A stretch of DNA of 60,671 nt from DASRDR01 sp035550795 (GCA_035550795.1 DASZOL010000006.1:1-60671), one strand, 5' to 3'. Shown: positions 9,246-18,438, counted from the first letter of the stretch. Numbers and translations: made by a program. Notes: generated by a model from the sequence alone, not told the origin.

Positions 9246-10634
9246 ATGGGAGCGGAGACCCGCGATCGATCGGCGAGCCGGAAGAGAGGCAGACTCGCGG
9301 GACAGCCTTCCCGTCGAGATGTGCTGAAGGGAGCCGCCACGCTCGGCCTGGCCCTGGGCGCGCGCACGGCGCCGGCCCAGAGCGGCGGGCCGGTCACCCT
9401 CAACCTGCTCCTGTGGGAGCACTGGAAGGTCGCCGAGGGGCTCCAGAAGGACGACCCCACGAACGTGCCCAAGCGCAGGCTCTGGTTCTACGAGACGATC
9501 AAGCGCTTTGAGGCCGAGCACAAGGACATCAAGCTCCAGTACCAGACCGCCAACTGGAACGTCGCGACCCAGACGTTCATCGCCGCCTCCCAGGCCGGCA
9601 ACCCCCCGGACATCGTGGGAGCGCAGAGCCAGGATAACCAGCCGCTCGCCAATGCCGGTTTCGTGGCCGACCTCGGCCAGTTCAAGTACGGCGAGTGGGA
9701 CGACTTCAACCAGGCCGTTCTCCGGGAAGCCTGCTCGGTCGGCGGCAAGATCGTGGCCATGCCGGTGTACCTGACGTCGACGGGCCTCGGCTACAACAAG
9801 GCGCTCCTCAAGCAGGCGGGAATCACCGAGCCGCCCAAGACGTGGGACGACCTGATCCGCGCCGGCAAGGCCCTGACCAAGGACACGCGCGGGACCGGCC
9901 GGCCGAACCAGTGGGGGTTCGGGATCGAGCTCAGCGCGGCGTCGACGCCCAATCCGGTGTCGTTCACGATGCCCATGATCCGGTCGCTCGGCGGCGCCAT
10001 CGTCGACAAGGACGGCAAGGGCCTGATGGACACACCCGAGCACCGGAAGATCGCGAAGCTGCTCGCGGACATGTATCACGAGCACAAGATCCTCGCCCCC
10101 GAGTCCCTGACCATGAAGGCCAACGACGAGGTCGACCTCTTCGGCGCGAAGTCGTGGGCGACGGGAATCGTCATCCACGCGCTGCTCCCGCCGATCCTCG
10201 AGAAGATGGGGGCGGACGGCTTCGGCTTCGCCCCGTATCCGACCTACCCCGGCAACGAGCCCCGCTCCTACAGCGAGGTGTACGGGTTCCTGATGTCGTC
10301 GAAGGCGGCGAAGGATCCCCGCAAGGCAGCGGCGGCCTGGGAGCTCCTGAAGGAGATCGGCTCGACGAAGACGCTGCTGCTGGCGGCCAAGTACCAGTTC
10401 GGCGCCCCGTCCCGCAAGTCGGCGCTCGCTGATCCCGTCTACAAGTCGGATCCGCTGCTCGGCTACCTGGCCAACTACACGTTCAAGACCGCGACGCCGT
10501 TCCCCTTCATCAGGGAGGTCTCGTTCTACTCGGAGACGTTCATCGAGGCGCTGAACCTCATCGTCCTCCAGCGCCAGCCGGTGGACGAGACCCTGAAGCG
10601 CCAGCAGACGCGGTACGAGGCCAGGCTCCGCTGA
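9246..10634 (+). CDS. ABC transporter extracellular solute-binding protein (sugar type, Tat-exported)
   Basis: This 462-residue family 1 (MalE/UgpB-like) binding protein carries a twin-arginine signal at its N terminus (SRRDVLKGAATLGLALG, with likely cleavage after TAPAQ). The mature part starts VTLNLLLWEHW and contains the typical ligand-cleft segment FIAASQAGNPPDIVGAQ. The ATG at 9246 was chosen because AGGAGGT lies 7 bp before it. The two following genes encode the matching permeases, and the operon continues into an amidohydrolase. Substrate is unknown; the family imports sugars, glycerol phosphates or oligosaccharides. No ATPase gene is present, so a shared MalK-type subunit elsewhere is inferred. 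The 286 bp between this gene and the divergent protease gene should hold both promoters, but none is clear. Confidence 0.93.
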   Translation: MGAETRDRSASRKRGRLAGQPSRRDVLKGAATLGLALGARTAPAQSGGPVTLNLLLWEHWKVAEGLQKDDPTNVPKRRLWFYETIKRFEAEHKDIKLQYQTANWNVATQTFIAASQAGNPPDIVGAQSQDNQPLANAGFVADLGQFKYGEWDDFNQAVLREACSVGGKIVAMPVYLTSTGLGYNKALLKQAGITEPPKTWDDLIRAGKALTKDTRGTGRPNQWGFGIELSAASTPNPVSFTMPMIRSLGGAIVDKDGKGLMDTPEHRKIAKLLADMYHEHKILAPESLTMKANDEVDLFGAKSWATGIVIHALLPPILEKMGADGFGFAPYPTYPGNEPRSYSEVYGFLMSSKAAKDPRKAAAAWELLKEIGSTKTLLLAAKYQFGAPSRKSALADPVYKSDPLLGYLANYTFKTATPFPFIREVSFYSETFIEALNLIVLQRQPVDETLKRQQTRYEARLR

Positions 10635-10669
10635 TTCCCTCGCGCCCCGACGGCGCTCCGGACCGTTAC

Positions 10670-11644
10670 ATGCCTCCGTCCCTGCAAGGGCTGGACGCTT
10701 CCCCGCCGCCCGGGGCGGCCACGCTCGCGCCGCCGTCCCCATCGGCGGGGCGGCGCGCGGCTCCCGGTGCGGCCAGGCGGACGCTCACATCCGACCGCGT
10801 GTTGCCCTATCTCCTCGTCGCACCCGCCGTCCTCCTGGTCTTCGCCCTCACCGTCTACCCGACGGTCTACGTGCTCGTGACGAGCTTCACCGACTGGAAC
10901 CTCATGCGCACCGTCACCAGGCCGGTGGGCTTCCGGAACTACGTGGACCTGGCCGGGGACGAGCTGGCGATCCGCGCCCTGGTCAACACGGCCCTGTTTC
11001 TCGTGGGGTCCCTCGCGCTCATCCTGGTGCTCGGACTGGCGCTGGCCCTGGCGCTGAACGAGCCGGTGCGCTTCCGGACCTTCTTCCGGTCGACCGTGGT
11101 GCTGCCGTGGGCGCTCACCGCGGTCGTCGTCGGGGTGATGTGGCGCTGGATCCTGATCCCGGACATCGGGATCGTCAACTACATGCTGGCCGGCCTCGGG
11201 ATCAACATCTCGTTCTTCCTGAGCCCGGCCGCCGCCATGGCCACGATGATCCTCGTCGAGGTGTGGCGGAGCACCGGCTACGGCATGATCCTGGTGCTCG
11301 CCGGCCTCCAGGGCATCGAGCCCTCGCTCTACGAGGCCGCGCGCATCGACGGCGCCGGCTTCTGGCGGGCCCTCCGCCACATCACGCTGCCGCTGCTCGT
11401 GCCGACCCTGCTCGTCGCCACGATCCTGCTGAGCATCCGGTCGGTGAACCTGATCGACATCCCGCTCGTGGTGACCGGGGGCGGCCCCGCCCGGATGACC
11501 GAGACGCTGGGGCTCTACATGTGGAAGGAATCGTTCTCCTTCTACCACATCGGCTACGGCTCGGCGGTGGCGATCGTCATGTTCGCCATCAACCTGGTCC
11601 TGACGGTCCTCTACATCCGCTCGCTCTCCTGGAGCCGGCGGTAG
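10670..11644 (+). CDS. ABC transporter permease (sugar type, MalF/UgpA-like)
   Basis: This 324-residue inner-membrane permease has a low-complexity Pro/Ala N terminus (about 40 residues) and then six predicted membrane helices, the first at LPYLLVAPAVLLVFALTVYP. The EAA loop that contacts the ATPase is clear: YEAARIDGAGFWRALRHITL. It pairs with the next gene to form the channel for the binding protein 35 bp upstream. The ATG at 10670 is the only good start; the first 30-40 residues are probably cytoplasmic. It belongs to the carbohydrate uptake transporter 1 group by order and motif; the actual solute is not known. Confidence 0.94.
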   Translation: MPPSLQGLDASPPPGAATLAPPSPSAGRRAAPGAARRTLTSDRVLPYLLVAPAVLLVFALTVYPTVYVLVTSFTDWNLMRTVTRPVGFRNYVDLAGDELAIRALVNTALFLVGSLALILVLGLALALALNEPVRFRTFFRSTVVLPWALTAVVVGVMWRWILIPDIGIVNYMLAGLGINISFFLSPAAAMATMILVEVWRSTGYGMILVLAGLQGIEPSLYEAARIDGAGFWRALRHITLPLLVPTLLVATILLSIRSVNLIDIPLVVTGGGPARMTETLGLYMWKESFSFYHIGYGSAVAIVMFAINLVLTVLYIRSLSWSRR

Positions 11645-11652
11645 ACGCGCCG

Positions 11653-12492
11653 ATGGCGGCGGCTCCCGCGCGGTCGCGGAGATCCCGGGCCGTCGTCCAT
11701 CTCCTGCTCGCCGTGTTCGCGGCGTACTCGCTCTTCCCGCTCCTGTGGACCCTGGTCACCTCGCTCAAGCGCCCGACGGACGCCGTCGCGTACCCGCCGA
11801 GGTGGATCCCGGACCCGGTGACCCTCCAGAACTATGTCGACGTGCTGACGCGGACGGCGCTGCCCTGGCAGATCCTGAACACCATGATCGCGGCGAGCCT
11901 CGCCGCCCTCGTCGTAGTCGCGACGAGCAGCCTTGCCGGCTACGGGTTCTCGCGCTTCGACTTCCGGGGGAAGGACGTCCTGCTGATCAGCCTCCTCGGC
12001 TGCGTGATGGTGTCGGGAGCGACGAAGGTGGTGCCCCTCTACCTGATGCTCCACAAGGCCGGGCTCCTGAACAGCCTGTCCGGCCTCGGGCTCGTCTACT
12101 CGGTCGAGTTCCTTCCGATCAGCGTCTGGCTCATGAAGAGCTACGTCGACACGATCCCGGTGGAGCTCGACGAGGCCGCCTCGGTGGACGGCTGCTCCCG
12201 CCTGCGGACCTTCTTCCGCATCGTCTTACCGCTCAGCCTGCCCGGGGTGATCGCGGTGGCGCTGATCACGTTCGTCCGGTCCGCGCAGGAGTTCATCTAC
12301 GCGGCGACCTTCCTGACCGAGACCGGCGTGAAGACCTCGCCGGTCGGGCTTTACATGTTCTTCACCGAGCTGGGGGTCGAGTGGGGCCACCTCACGGCGG
12401 CGTCGCTGGTCATCGTCCTGCCGATCGTGCTGGTCTTCCTGATCCTGCAGAAGTGGTTCGTGTCGGGCCTGACCATGGGCGCCGTGCGGTGA
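11653..12492 (+). CDS. ABC transporter permease (sugar type, MalG/UgpE-like)
   Basis: This 279-residue permease has six predicted helices beginning at VVHLLLAVFAAYSLFPLLW and an EAA loop VELDEAASVDGCSRLRTFF. It ends in the motif WFVSGLTMGAVR, common to the MalG/UgpE half of sugar importers. It starts 8 bp after the partner permease stop, at an ATG at 11653. Together the two form the membrane channel; no ATPase is encoded nearby. A 58 bp gap separates it from the amidohydrolase gene, which probably belongs to the same transcript and may act on the imported solute. Confidence 0.94.
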   Translation: MAAAPARSRRSRAVVHLLLAVFAAYSLFPLLWTLVTSLKRPTDAVAYPPRWIPDPVTLQNYVDVLTRTALPWQILNTMIAASLAALVVVATSSLAGYGFSRFDFRGKDVLLISLLGCVMVSGATKVVPLYLMLHKAGLLNSLSGLGLVYSVEFLPISVWLMKSYVDTIPVELDEAASVDGCSRLRTFFRIVLPLSLPGVIAVALITFVRSAQEFIYAATFLTETGVKTSPVGLYMFFTELGVEWGHLTAASLVIVLPIVLVFLILQKWFVSGLTMGAVR

Positions 12493-12550
12493 CCGGCGCC
12501 GAGACCCGCCGCGGGCCCCTGCCCACCGCGCGCCAACGGAGGCCAAGCGA

Positions 12551-13891
12551 ATGAGCGGAGCAAGCCGGGAGACCCCGACGAGGCGATACATCCGGGCCGC
12601 GCGCGTCCTCACCGCGGGCCCCCGGGGCACCATCGAGGACGGCGCCGTCGCCGTCGAGGGCTCCCGGATCACCGCGGTCGGGCCCGCGGCCCAGGTGACC
12701 GCGCACGTCGCGGGGGAGGTCGTGGAGACGTACGCCGACGCGACCCTCTTGCCGGGCCTGGTCGACGCCCATGCCCACCTCACCCTCGCCGGGGACCGCC
12801 GGACGTACGAGCAGATGGTGCTCGATCCGGACGAGATGATGGCCCTGGTCTCGGTCTGGAACCTCCAGCGCCACCTCGCGTGCGGCGTCACGACCCTCCG
12901 GGACAACGGCGGCCGGAATCGCGTGACGTTCATCGTCCGGGAGGCGATCAACCGGGGATACTTCGTCGGCCCACGCCTGCTCCTGAGCGGCCGGCCGGTG
13001 ACGCACCGCCACGGCCACTTCTACTGGTGCAACGGCGTGGCGGACGGCCTCGACGCGATCCGCGCCACCGTCCGGCAGCTCGTCGCCGAAGGGGCCGACC
13101 ACATCAAGATCATGGCTTCGGGGGGCGCGACGGCTGGGAACATCCCCTACTACGCGTCGTACGGCGCGGAGGAGCTCCGGGCCGCCGTCGAGACGGCGCA
13201 CGGCCTCGGCCGTCTCACGACCGCCCACTGCCGGGCGAAGCAATCGATGATCAACGCGCTCGACGCCGGGCTCGACTGCATCGAGCACGCGGAATTCCTG
13301 GTGCGGGGCCAGGTCGTCGAGTACGGCGCGGGCGTCTCCTCTAGCGGCCTCATGGAGTACGACCCGCGCGTCACCGAGCGGCTCCTCCGGCAGGACACGT
13401 TCGTCAGCTACACGTTCCAGGCCGGCGGCTACGACTCGCTCGTCGAGCTCCGGGCGAAGGCGGGCCACGAGCGCCTCGCTCCGGAGGAAGCCGCGCGCAA
13501 GGACGCGCTCGAGGCCTACTACGAGATGAAGCTCCACGTCTTCAGCCGGCTCATGGGCGACGGCATGCTGCCGCTGCTCGTCGTGAGCAGCGACGCCGGC
13601 CCGTTCGACTGCGAGTTCGGCCGCATGCACTACGGCTTGGATCTGGCCGTCCAGGCAGGCATGAGCCCGCTCCAGGCGATCGAGGCGGCGACGTCGATCG
13701 CCGCGCGCGCCTGCGGTGTCGCGGAGCTTACCGGCAGGGTCGAACCCGGCAAGGAGGCCGACCTGCTCGTGGTCCACGGGAACCCGCTGACCGACATCCG
13801 TCACATGGCCGACGTGGCCGCGGTCTACAAGGGCGGGCTGAAGGTCGGCGTCCTGCCGCCGAACGCCCTGCTGCCCTCGCTGACCCGCTGA
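12551..13891 (+). CDS. Metal-dependent amidohydrolase (imidazolonepropionase/prolidase-like)
   Basis: This 446-residue amidohydrolase-superfamily enzyme carries the expected metal site in order: HxH in GLVDAHAHL, a carboxylatable Lys in HIKIMASGG, His residues in TTAHCRAK and CIEHAEF, and the catalytic Asp in VVSSDAG. The C-terminal small domain closes with GRVEPGKEADLLVVHGNPL. Members hydrolyse amide or ester bonds in cyclic imides, dipeptides (Xaa-Pro, Xaa-Arg/Lys) or xenobiotics. The ATG at 12551 has GGAGG 8 bp upstream. Its position after a binding-protein importer operon suggests it processes the imported compound, but that is inference. No signal peptide is visible, so it is probably cytoplasmic. 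Confidence 0.92.
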   Translation: MSGASRETPTRRYIRAARVLTAGPRGTIEDGAVAVEGSRITAVGPAAQVTAHVAGEVVETYADATLLPGLVDAHAHLTLAGDRRTYEQMVLDPDEMMALVSVWNLQRHLACGVTTLRDNGGRNRVTFIVREAINRGYFVGPRLLLSGRPVTHRHGHFYWCNGVADGLDAIRATVRQLVAEGADHIKIMASGGATAGNIPYYASYGAEELRAAVETAHGLGRLTTAHCRAKQSMINALDAGLDCIEHAEFLVRGQVVEYGAGVSSSGLMEYDPRVTERLLRQDTFVSYTFQAGGYDSLVELRAKAGHERLAPEEAARKDALEAYYEMKLHVFSRLMGDGMLPLLVVSSDAGPFDCEFGRMHYGLDLAVQAGMSPLQAIEAATSIAARACGVAELTGRVEPGKEADLLVVHGNPLTDIRHMADVAAVYKGGLKVGVLPPNALLPSLTR

Positions 13892-13939
13892 ACTCGCGTC
13901 GACGGCGGCGCCGCGGGCGAGGGGCCGGAAAGGCGCGGC

Positions 13940-13964
13940 CCCGCCGGGGGCCACGCCCGGCGGG
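13940..13964. terminator. GC-rich hairpin between convergent genes
   Basis: A perfect 9 bp stem (CCCGCCGGG paired with CCCGGCGGG) with a 7-base loop lies in the 89 bp between the convergent amidohydrolase and DMT transporter genes. It could end transcription from both sides. There is no T-tract on either strand, so a simple intrinsic terminator is not certain. Confidence 0.4.
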
Positions 13965-13980
13965 CGGGGGCCCCCGGCCC

Positions 13981-14868
13981 TCACCTCGTGCCGTAACGGA
14001 TGACGAGCACGACGCCGGCGACCACGAGCGCGGCGGCCAGGACGATCCGCCAGGTGACGCGCTCGAGATCCCGGAGGAACAGCCAGGCGAGCACGACCGT
14101 GACGACCGCGTGGCTGTTGACCAGCGGCGAGACGACGGAGACGGTCCCGAGCTTGAGCGCGCGCCACATCGCGAGATAGGCGATGCCCTCGGCCAGGCCG
14201 GACAGGGCCAGGAGCCTGACGCCGGGCCGCGTCACCCCGACCAGCCCGGTCCCCCGCACGGCGAGGACGACGGCCCACATCACGCCCACCGACGCGGCCG
14301 TGGCGGCGGCCGCCGCCAGCAGAGGATAGGGGAAACCGGAGAACCCCCACCGGCTCAGGTTGTCGCGAAACGCGAAGCCGAGCGCCCCCAGGATCGGGAA
14401 GACGAGATCGCGCCGGCGCCAGGCGCGGTCGTCACGATGGCGGTAGGAGAGCAGCACGCCGCCACACACAATGGCCACGGCACCGGCCAGCAGGCCCCAG
14501 CCCGGCTGCTCGCCGAGCGCGAGGACGGCCATCGTCATGGCGAAGAGCGGCGCGAACGAGGCCAGGGCGGACGCGCGGGAGGCACCGACGCGATGCACGC
14601 CGACGTAGAGGCCCAGGCGGGCCAGGCCGGGCGCCGCCAGCCCCGCCACGAGGAAGGGCCAGACGCGCGCCGTCAGCAGGAGCGACATGGACTCCGCGGC
14701 CGCGGCCAGGAGCCACACGGTGGCGGCGGTGAAGTGGACGGAGAGCAGGACCGCCGCCAGCGGCGTCGCGTGCTGGAGCCCGCGCTTGATCAAGACGGCG
14801 GCCACGGCGAACGCCAAGGCCGCCACCAGGGCCAGGAACGGCGGCGAGCTCAGCGCCGACGCCGCCAC
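13981..14868 (-). CDS. EamA/DMT family transporter
   Basis: This 295-residue integral membrane protein has ten predicted helices in two five-helix halves, each resembling an EamA domain (first half from FLALVAALAFAVAAVLIKRG, second from DLVFPILGALGFAFRDNLS). The second half contains YLAMWRALKLGTVSVVSPL, a classic EamA helix pattern. Members export amino acids, nucleosides or small metabolites, or act as drug exporters. The start is GTG at 14868 with only a weak ribosome site. It is a single gene, convergent with the amidohydrolase and divergent from the SHOCT gene across 295 bp in which no promoter is clear. The substrate cannot be told from sequence. Confidence 0.92.
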   Translation of the reverse strand: MAASALSSPPFLALVAALAFAVAAVLIKRGLQHATPLAAVLLSVHFTAATVWLLAAAAESMSLLLTARVWPFLVAGLAAPGLARLGLYVGVHRVGASRASALASFAPLFAMTMAVLALGEQPGWGLLAGAVAIVCGGVLLSYRHRDDRAWRRRDLVFPILGALGFAFRDNLSRWGFSGFPYPLLAAAAATAASVGVMWAVVLAVRGTGLVGVTRPGVRLLALSGLAEGIAYLAMWRALKLGTVSVVSPLVNSHAVVTVVLAWLFLRDLERVTWRIVLAAALVVAGVVLVIRYGTR

Positions 14869-15163
14869 TTGTCCGCGGTCGCGGGAATCCGGTGCTTCAG
14901 CATCCGGCGCAGGCCACGAAGTGGCCGAAATCGATCACTCGCGCGAGGTCGGGCGCCGGTCCGGGATTCATGGCAGCACGGGGACACTAGCATACCGCCG
15001 CGAGACTCGCGGGTCGGACAGCGCCGCGCGCCGGAATCCGGAGTCGGCGCCGCCCTTCCGTCGGAGGGCGCGTGCCGGCACAATGGACCGGGTGCCAGTC
15101 GGGGCGGACGGCCGGCCGACCACGCCCCGATGGTGGCGCGATCCACCGTCGAGGAGGCTCGCG

Positions 15164-15487
15164 ATGAAGCCGATCGTGTGTGTCGTCGGCGCCGCACTGG
15201 CCAACGGCGGCCTGCCGGCGCAGGCGTGGGCTCAGGACCGCCCTTGGGGGTGGGGGGCGCATCCGATGTGGGGAATGTGGGGCATCGGCATGCTCCTCGT
15301 CATGCTCGCGTTCTGGGTCCTGGTGATCGTGGCGCTGTTCGCCGGGATCCGCTGGCTCATTCACCAGAGCCGTGCACCCGGACGGGAGCCCCGCCGGGAC
15401 GCCGCGATGGAAATCCTGCGGGAGCGCTACGCCAGGGGCGAGATCGGCAAGGAGGAGTTCGACGCCAAGAAGCGCGACCTGACCTGA
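15164..15487 (+). CDS. Small SHOCT-domain membrane protein
   Basis: This 107-residue protein has an N-terminal signal peptide (ending about QAWAQ), a Trp/Gly/Met-rich linker (WGWGAHPMWGMWGIGM), one membrane helix (LLVMLAFWVLVIVALFAGI), and a C-terminal SHOCT motif (ILRERYARGEIGKEEFDAK). SHOCT is a short helical module found at the ends of many membrane and oligomeric proteins, possibly for oligomerisation. The ATG at 15164 has GAGGAGG 6 bp upstream. It appears monocistronic, and its role is unknown. Confidence 0.88.
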   Translation: MKPIVCVVGAALANGGLPAQAWAQDRPWGWGAHPMWGMWGIGMLLVMLAFWVLVIVALFAGIRWLIHQSRAPGREPRRDAAMEILRERYARGEIGKEEFDAKKRDLT

Positions 15488-15670
15488 CGCGCGCCTCTCG
15501 GGAGTCGCGGCGGCCGCCTGATGGCCTCTGGCGCGTCTGGGGCAGGAAGGCGCCAAGGCGTTGGTCCCCGGGCGCCGAGGTGACGCCGCGCCTTCGCGGT
15601 CCGAGCCGGGTCGGTGCCGTGCGCGGGGCGCCGCTCGCGGTGAGCCCGTCCGATGCCGCATAGTAGAGGC

Positions 15671-16042
15671 GTGAAGACGGCGAGCCGGCGGATCGGCGCG
15701 GGCGTGGCGCGCGGGGCGCCGTTCCGCTTCACGCTCGACGGTGAGGAGGTCGAGGCCTATCCGGGCGAGGCGATCGCGACCGCGCTCCTCGCCGCCGGCC
15801 GGCGGATCGCGCGGCGCACAGCGCATCGCGGCGCGCCGCGCGGGGTCTTCTGTGCGATCGGCGTCTGCCACGACTGTCGGATGGTCGTCGACGGCGAGGC
15901 CAACGTGCGCACGTGCCTGGTGGCCGCGCGGGCGGGCATGGTCATCGAGACCCAGGTGGGCTTCGGGCGCGCGGCGGGTCCGGCGGCGGACGGCCTGCGG
16001 GCCGAAGGCCCGCCGTCAGGTACCGAGCCGCCGCGAGGATAG
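15671..16042 (+). CDS. (2Fe-2S)-binding small subunit of an HcnA / D-hydroxyproline dehydrogenase gamma-type dehydrogenase
   Basis: This 123-residue ferredoxin-like protein resembles the small subunit of hydrogen cyanide synthase (HcnA), opine oxidases and D-hydroxyproline dehydrogenase gamma, and the N-terminal domain of sarcosine oxidase alpha. The beta-grasp start FTLDGEEVEAYPGEAIATAL is followed by the cluster motif FCAIGVCHDC and a fourth Cys in VRTCLVAA. The GTG at 15671 was preferred over an ATG at 15653 because TAGAGG lies just upstream of it; the ATG lacks any ribosome site. The large FAD subunit begins 6 bp after the stop, so the two are made together. The expected job is electron transfer from the FAD subunits to the respiratory chain. 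The third subunit is encoded 2.4 kb away on the other strand. Confidence 0.88.
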   Translation: MKTASRRIGAGVARGAPFRFTLDGEEVEAYPGEAIATALLAAGRRIARRTAHRGAPRGVFCAIGVCHDCRMVVDGEANVRTCLVAARAGMVIETQVGFGRAAGPAADGLRAEGPPSGTEPPRG

Positions 16043-16048
16043 GGCTTC

Positions 16049-17485
16049 GTGGTCGCCGGCCCCGAGGTCCACGAGGTCGTCGTCGTCGGCGCGGGCCCCG
16101 CCGGGATCCGGGCGGCCGTCGCGGCGCGGGCAGCCGGGGCCGAGGTCCTGGTCCTCGACGAGGCGCCGCGGCCCGGCGGCCAGATCTACCGCCAGCTCCC
16201 GCCCGAGATCCGTCCTCGACGTCGCGATCCCCTCGGGGCGTCCCGCGCGAAGAGCCTCGCCCTCCTCTCCGACCTCCGGCGCGCAGGCGCGAGCGTCCGG
16301 GCCGGGGTCGAGGTGTGGGGCGTCATGCCGGACCGCGTGCTGCTCGCGCACGAGCACGGGCGCGCCATGGTGCTCCAGGCGGGTGCGCTCGTCCTGGCCG
16401 CCGGCGCCTGCGACCGGCCCGTGGCGATCCCCGGATGGACGCTGCCCGGCGTGGTCACCGCCGGCGGCGTGACCGTGCTCGTCAAGGCTCAGCGGGTCCT
16501 GCCGGGCCGGCGCGTGCTGCTCGCCGGGACGGGACCGCTGCTCCTGGCGGCCGCGACGGCGCTGGCCCACGGCGGCGCCCGCGTCGTCGGGATCGCGGAA
16601 GCGGCGCCGCGCCGGGCGGTCCTCGGCCTCCTCCGCCGACCCGGGATAGTGGGCCAGGCGCTCGAGGTGGCCGCGGCCCTCTGGAGGACGCCGATCTGGG
16701 CGCGCCACGGCCTCGTCCGGATCGAGGGCACCGAGGAGGTCGAGCGCGGCATCGTCGCGAGGCTCGACGACGCCTGGCGGCCGGTGCCGGGCACCGAGCG
16801 CGCGCTAGACGTGGACACGATTGTGCTCGGCTACGGCCTGGTCCCCGCGCCCGAGCTGGCCGACCTCGCCGGGTGCACCCTGGCGTACGACGCCGGCCGG
16901 GGCGGCTGGATCCCCGTCTCGGACCCGGAGCGGCTGATGGCCACCTCGTCCCCTGGCGTCTTCGTGGCCGGCGACGGCGCGGGTGTGGCCGGCGCGGACG
17001 TGGCAGAGGCGCAGGGGCGGCTGGCCGGCCTCGGGGCCGCCCTGCACGTGGGGGGGCTCGGCGCGGCCGAAGCGCACGAGCGCGCGGCGCCGGCCCTGCG
17101 TGCGCTGCGGGCATTCGCCGCCTTCCGGCGGACGCTCGAGACGATGCTGGCGCCGCGACCGGGCCTCTACGAGCTCGCGGCCGACGACACGATCGTCTGC
17201 CGCTGCGAGGAGGTCTCGGCCGGCGAGATCCGTGTCGCCGTCGAGGAGGGCGCGCGCCAGGTCACCGAGGTGCGGGCCGTCACCCGCGCGGGCATGGGGC
17301 TGTGCCAGGGGCGCATGTGCGTGCCGAGCGTGGCCGGCCTCCTCGCGCGCTGGGCCGGCGTCTCGCCCGAGACGGCCGGCCGCCTCCCGCCGCGTCTGCC
17401 GGCCCGCCCGGTGCCGATTCCCGTGCTGACGGACCCGGTCCTCGAGTCGGTCGCGGCGCCTGCGATGGAAGCCGTTCGCCGCTAG
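16049..17485 (+). CDS. FAD/NAD(P)-binding oxidoreductase, HcnB / opine oxidase subunit A / D-hydroxyproline dehydrogenase alpha-like
   Basis: This 478-residue flavoprotein has an N-terminal dinucleotide fold (EVVVVGAGPAGIRAAVAA), the GGQIYRQLP segment typical of HcnB and octopine/nopaline oxidase A subunits, and a second nucleotide fold near RRVLLAGTGPLLLAAATAL. It has a C-terminal BFD-like [2Fe-2S] domain with CRCEEVSAGEI and GLCQGRMC. The GTG at 16049 follows the gamma gene by 6 bp. The family oxidises amino acids, opines or D-hydroxyproline together with a DadA-like beta subunit and a small Fe-S subunit; all three types occur in this region. The real substrate is not known. It converges with a truncated hybrid-kinase gene across 13 bp. 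Confidence 0.9.
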   Translation: MVAGPEVHEVVVVGAGPAGIRAAVAARAAGAEVLVLDEAPRPGGQIYRQLPPEIRPRRRDPLGASRAKSLALLSDLRRAGASVRAGVEVWGVMPDRVLLAHEHGRAMVLQAGALVLAAGACDRPVAIPGWTLPGVVTAGGVTVLVKAQRVLPGRRVLLAGTGPLLLAAATALAHGGARVVGIAEAAPRRAVLGLLRRPGIVGQALEVAAALWRTPIWARHGLVRIEGTEEVERGIVARLDDAWRPVPGTERALDVDTIVLGYGLVPAPELADLAGCTLAYDAGRGGWIPVSDPERLMATSSPGVFVAGDGAGVAGADVAEAQGRLAGLGAALHVGGLGAAEAHERAAPALRALRAFAAFRRTLETMLAPRPGLYELAADDTIVCRCEEVSAGEIRVAVEEGARQVTEVRAVTRAGMGLCQGRMCVPSVAGLLARWAGVSPETAGRLPPRLPARPVPIPVLTDPVLESVAAPAMEAVRR

Positions 17486-17498
17486 CCAGCGCTCGACG

Positions 17499-18314
17499 CT
17501 ACCCGTACCGCGCCTGCGGGTCGAAGACTCCAGAGCTGCCGGGACCGGGCGGTCCAGCGGCGAGCAGCTCGGCCAGCGTCGTCACCGAGACGGGCTTGAT
17601 CAGGTACGCGTCGAACCCCGCGAGCCCCGCAAGCCGCCGGCTCTCCACCTGGCCATAGCCCGTGATCGCCACGAGCCGCATCGATCCGCCGCCCGGGCTC
17701 GCCCGGATCGCCCGCGCGACCTCGTAGCCGTTGAGCCCGGGCAGCCCGAGATCGACCAGGACGACCTCCGGGCTCACCACCGCCGTGAGATCGATGCCGG
17801 TCTGGCCATCCCCCGCTTCGTGGACGTCGTGGCCGGCGAGCGTCAGGGCGGCGCGCAGCATCTCCCGCGCGTTGGCGTTGTCCTCGACCAGGACGATGCG
17901 CCGGCGGATGGTCTCGTGAGGCGTGCCCGGGGCAGACCCCCGCGCGGCGGGCGCGGCGGCCCGCGGCAGGTGGACCGTGAAGGCGCTGCCCTTGCCGGGC
18001 CCGGCGCTCCTCGCCCGGACCGCCCCGCCGTGCAGCCGCACGAGCACCTGCACCACCGTCAGCCCGAGCCCGAGGCCGGCCTGGCCGCGATCCATCGCCC
18101 GGTGCCCCTGCACGAACGGATCGAACACCCGGGTCAGCAGCTCGTCGGAAATGCCGACGCCCGTGTCCTCGACCTCCAGCACCGCGGCGTCTCCGGCGGA
18201 CGCGACCCGGATGGTGACCGCGCCCCCGGGCGGCGTGTACTTGAGAACGTCTGCCCGAGGTCCCAGCCCGGCGTCGCTTCGTGACGCCGAGCCAGGGGGG
18301 CCCGGCGAGGCCAC
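17499..18314 (-). CDS. 5'-truncated hybrid histidine kinase: partial HATPase plus receiver domain
   Basis: The 271-residue product begins abruptly inside a kinase ATPase domain. KYTPPGGAVTIRV, DTGVGIS and GLGLGLTVVQVLVRLHGG are present, but the N-box asparagine helix and the whole HisKA dimerisation/phosphorylation domain are missing; the residues before KYTPPGG (GLGPRADVL) are not kinase-like. A complete receiver follows (about 145-255: VLVEDNANAREM, phospho-acceptor Asp in VVLVDLGLPGLNG, Lys in YLIKPVSV). The ATG at 18314 may not be a real start. The most likely reading is the remnant of a kinase after loss of its 5' half; it may still make a working receiver. It separates the two halves of the dehydrogenase gene set. 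Confidence 0.75.
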   Translation of the reverse strand: MASPGPPGSASRSDAGLGPRADVLKYTPPGGAVTIRVASAGDAAVLEVEDTGVGISDELLTRVFDPFVQGHRAMDRGQAGLGLGLTVVQVLVRLHGGAVRARSAGPGKGSAFTVHLPRAAAPAARGSAPGTPHETIRRRIVLVEDNANAREMLRAALTLAGHDVHEAGDGQTGIDLTAVVSPEVVLVDLGLPGLNGYEVARAIRASPGGGSMRLVAITGYGQVESRRLAGLAGFDAYLIKPVSVTTLAELLAAGPPGPGSSGVFDPQARYG

Positions 18315-18438
18315 TATGCGCCCGCCCCGGGCCGCCGTTCAGGGCCACACGATTCCGCGCCCCGGGCGGTCAGAGGCATTCCACCGGCCTGGCCGTGGGG
18401 TCGCATTGCGGATCGAACCGTCAGGCCCCGCACTCGGG

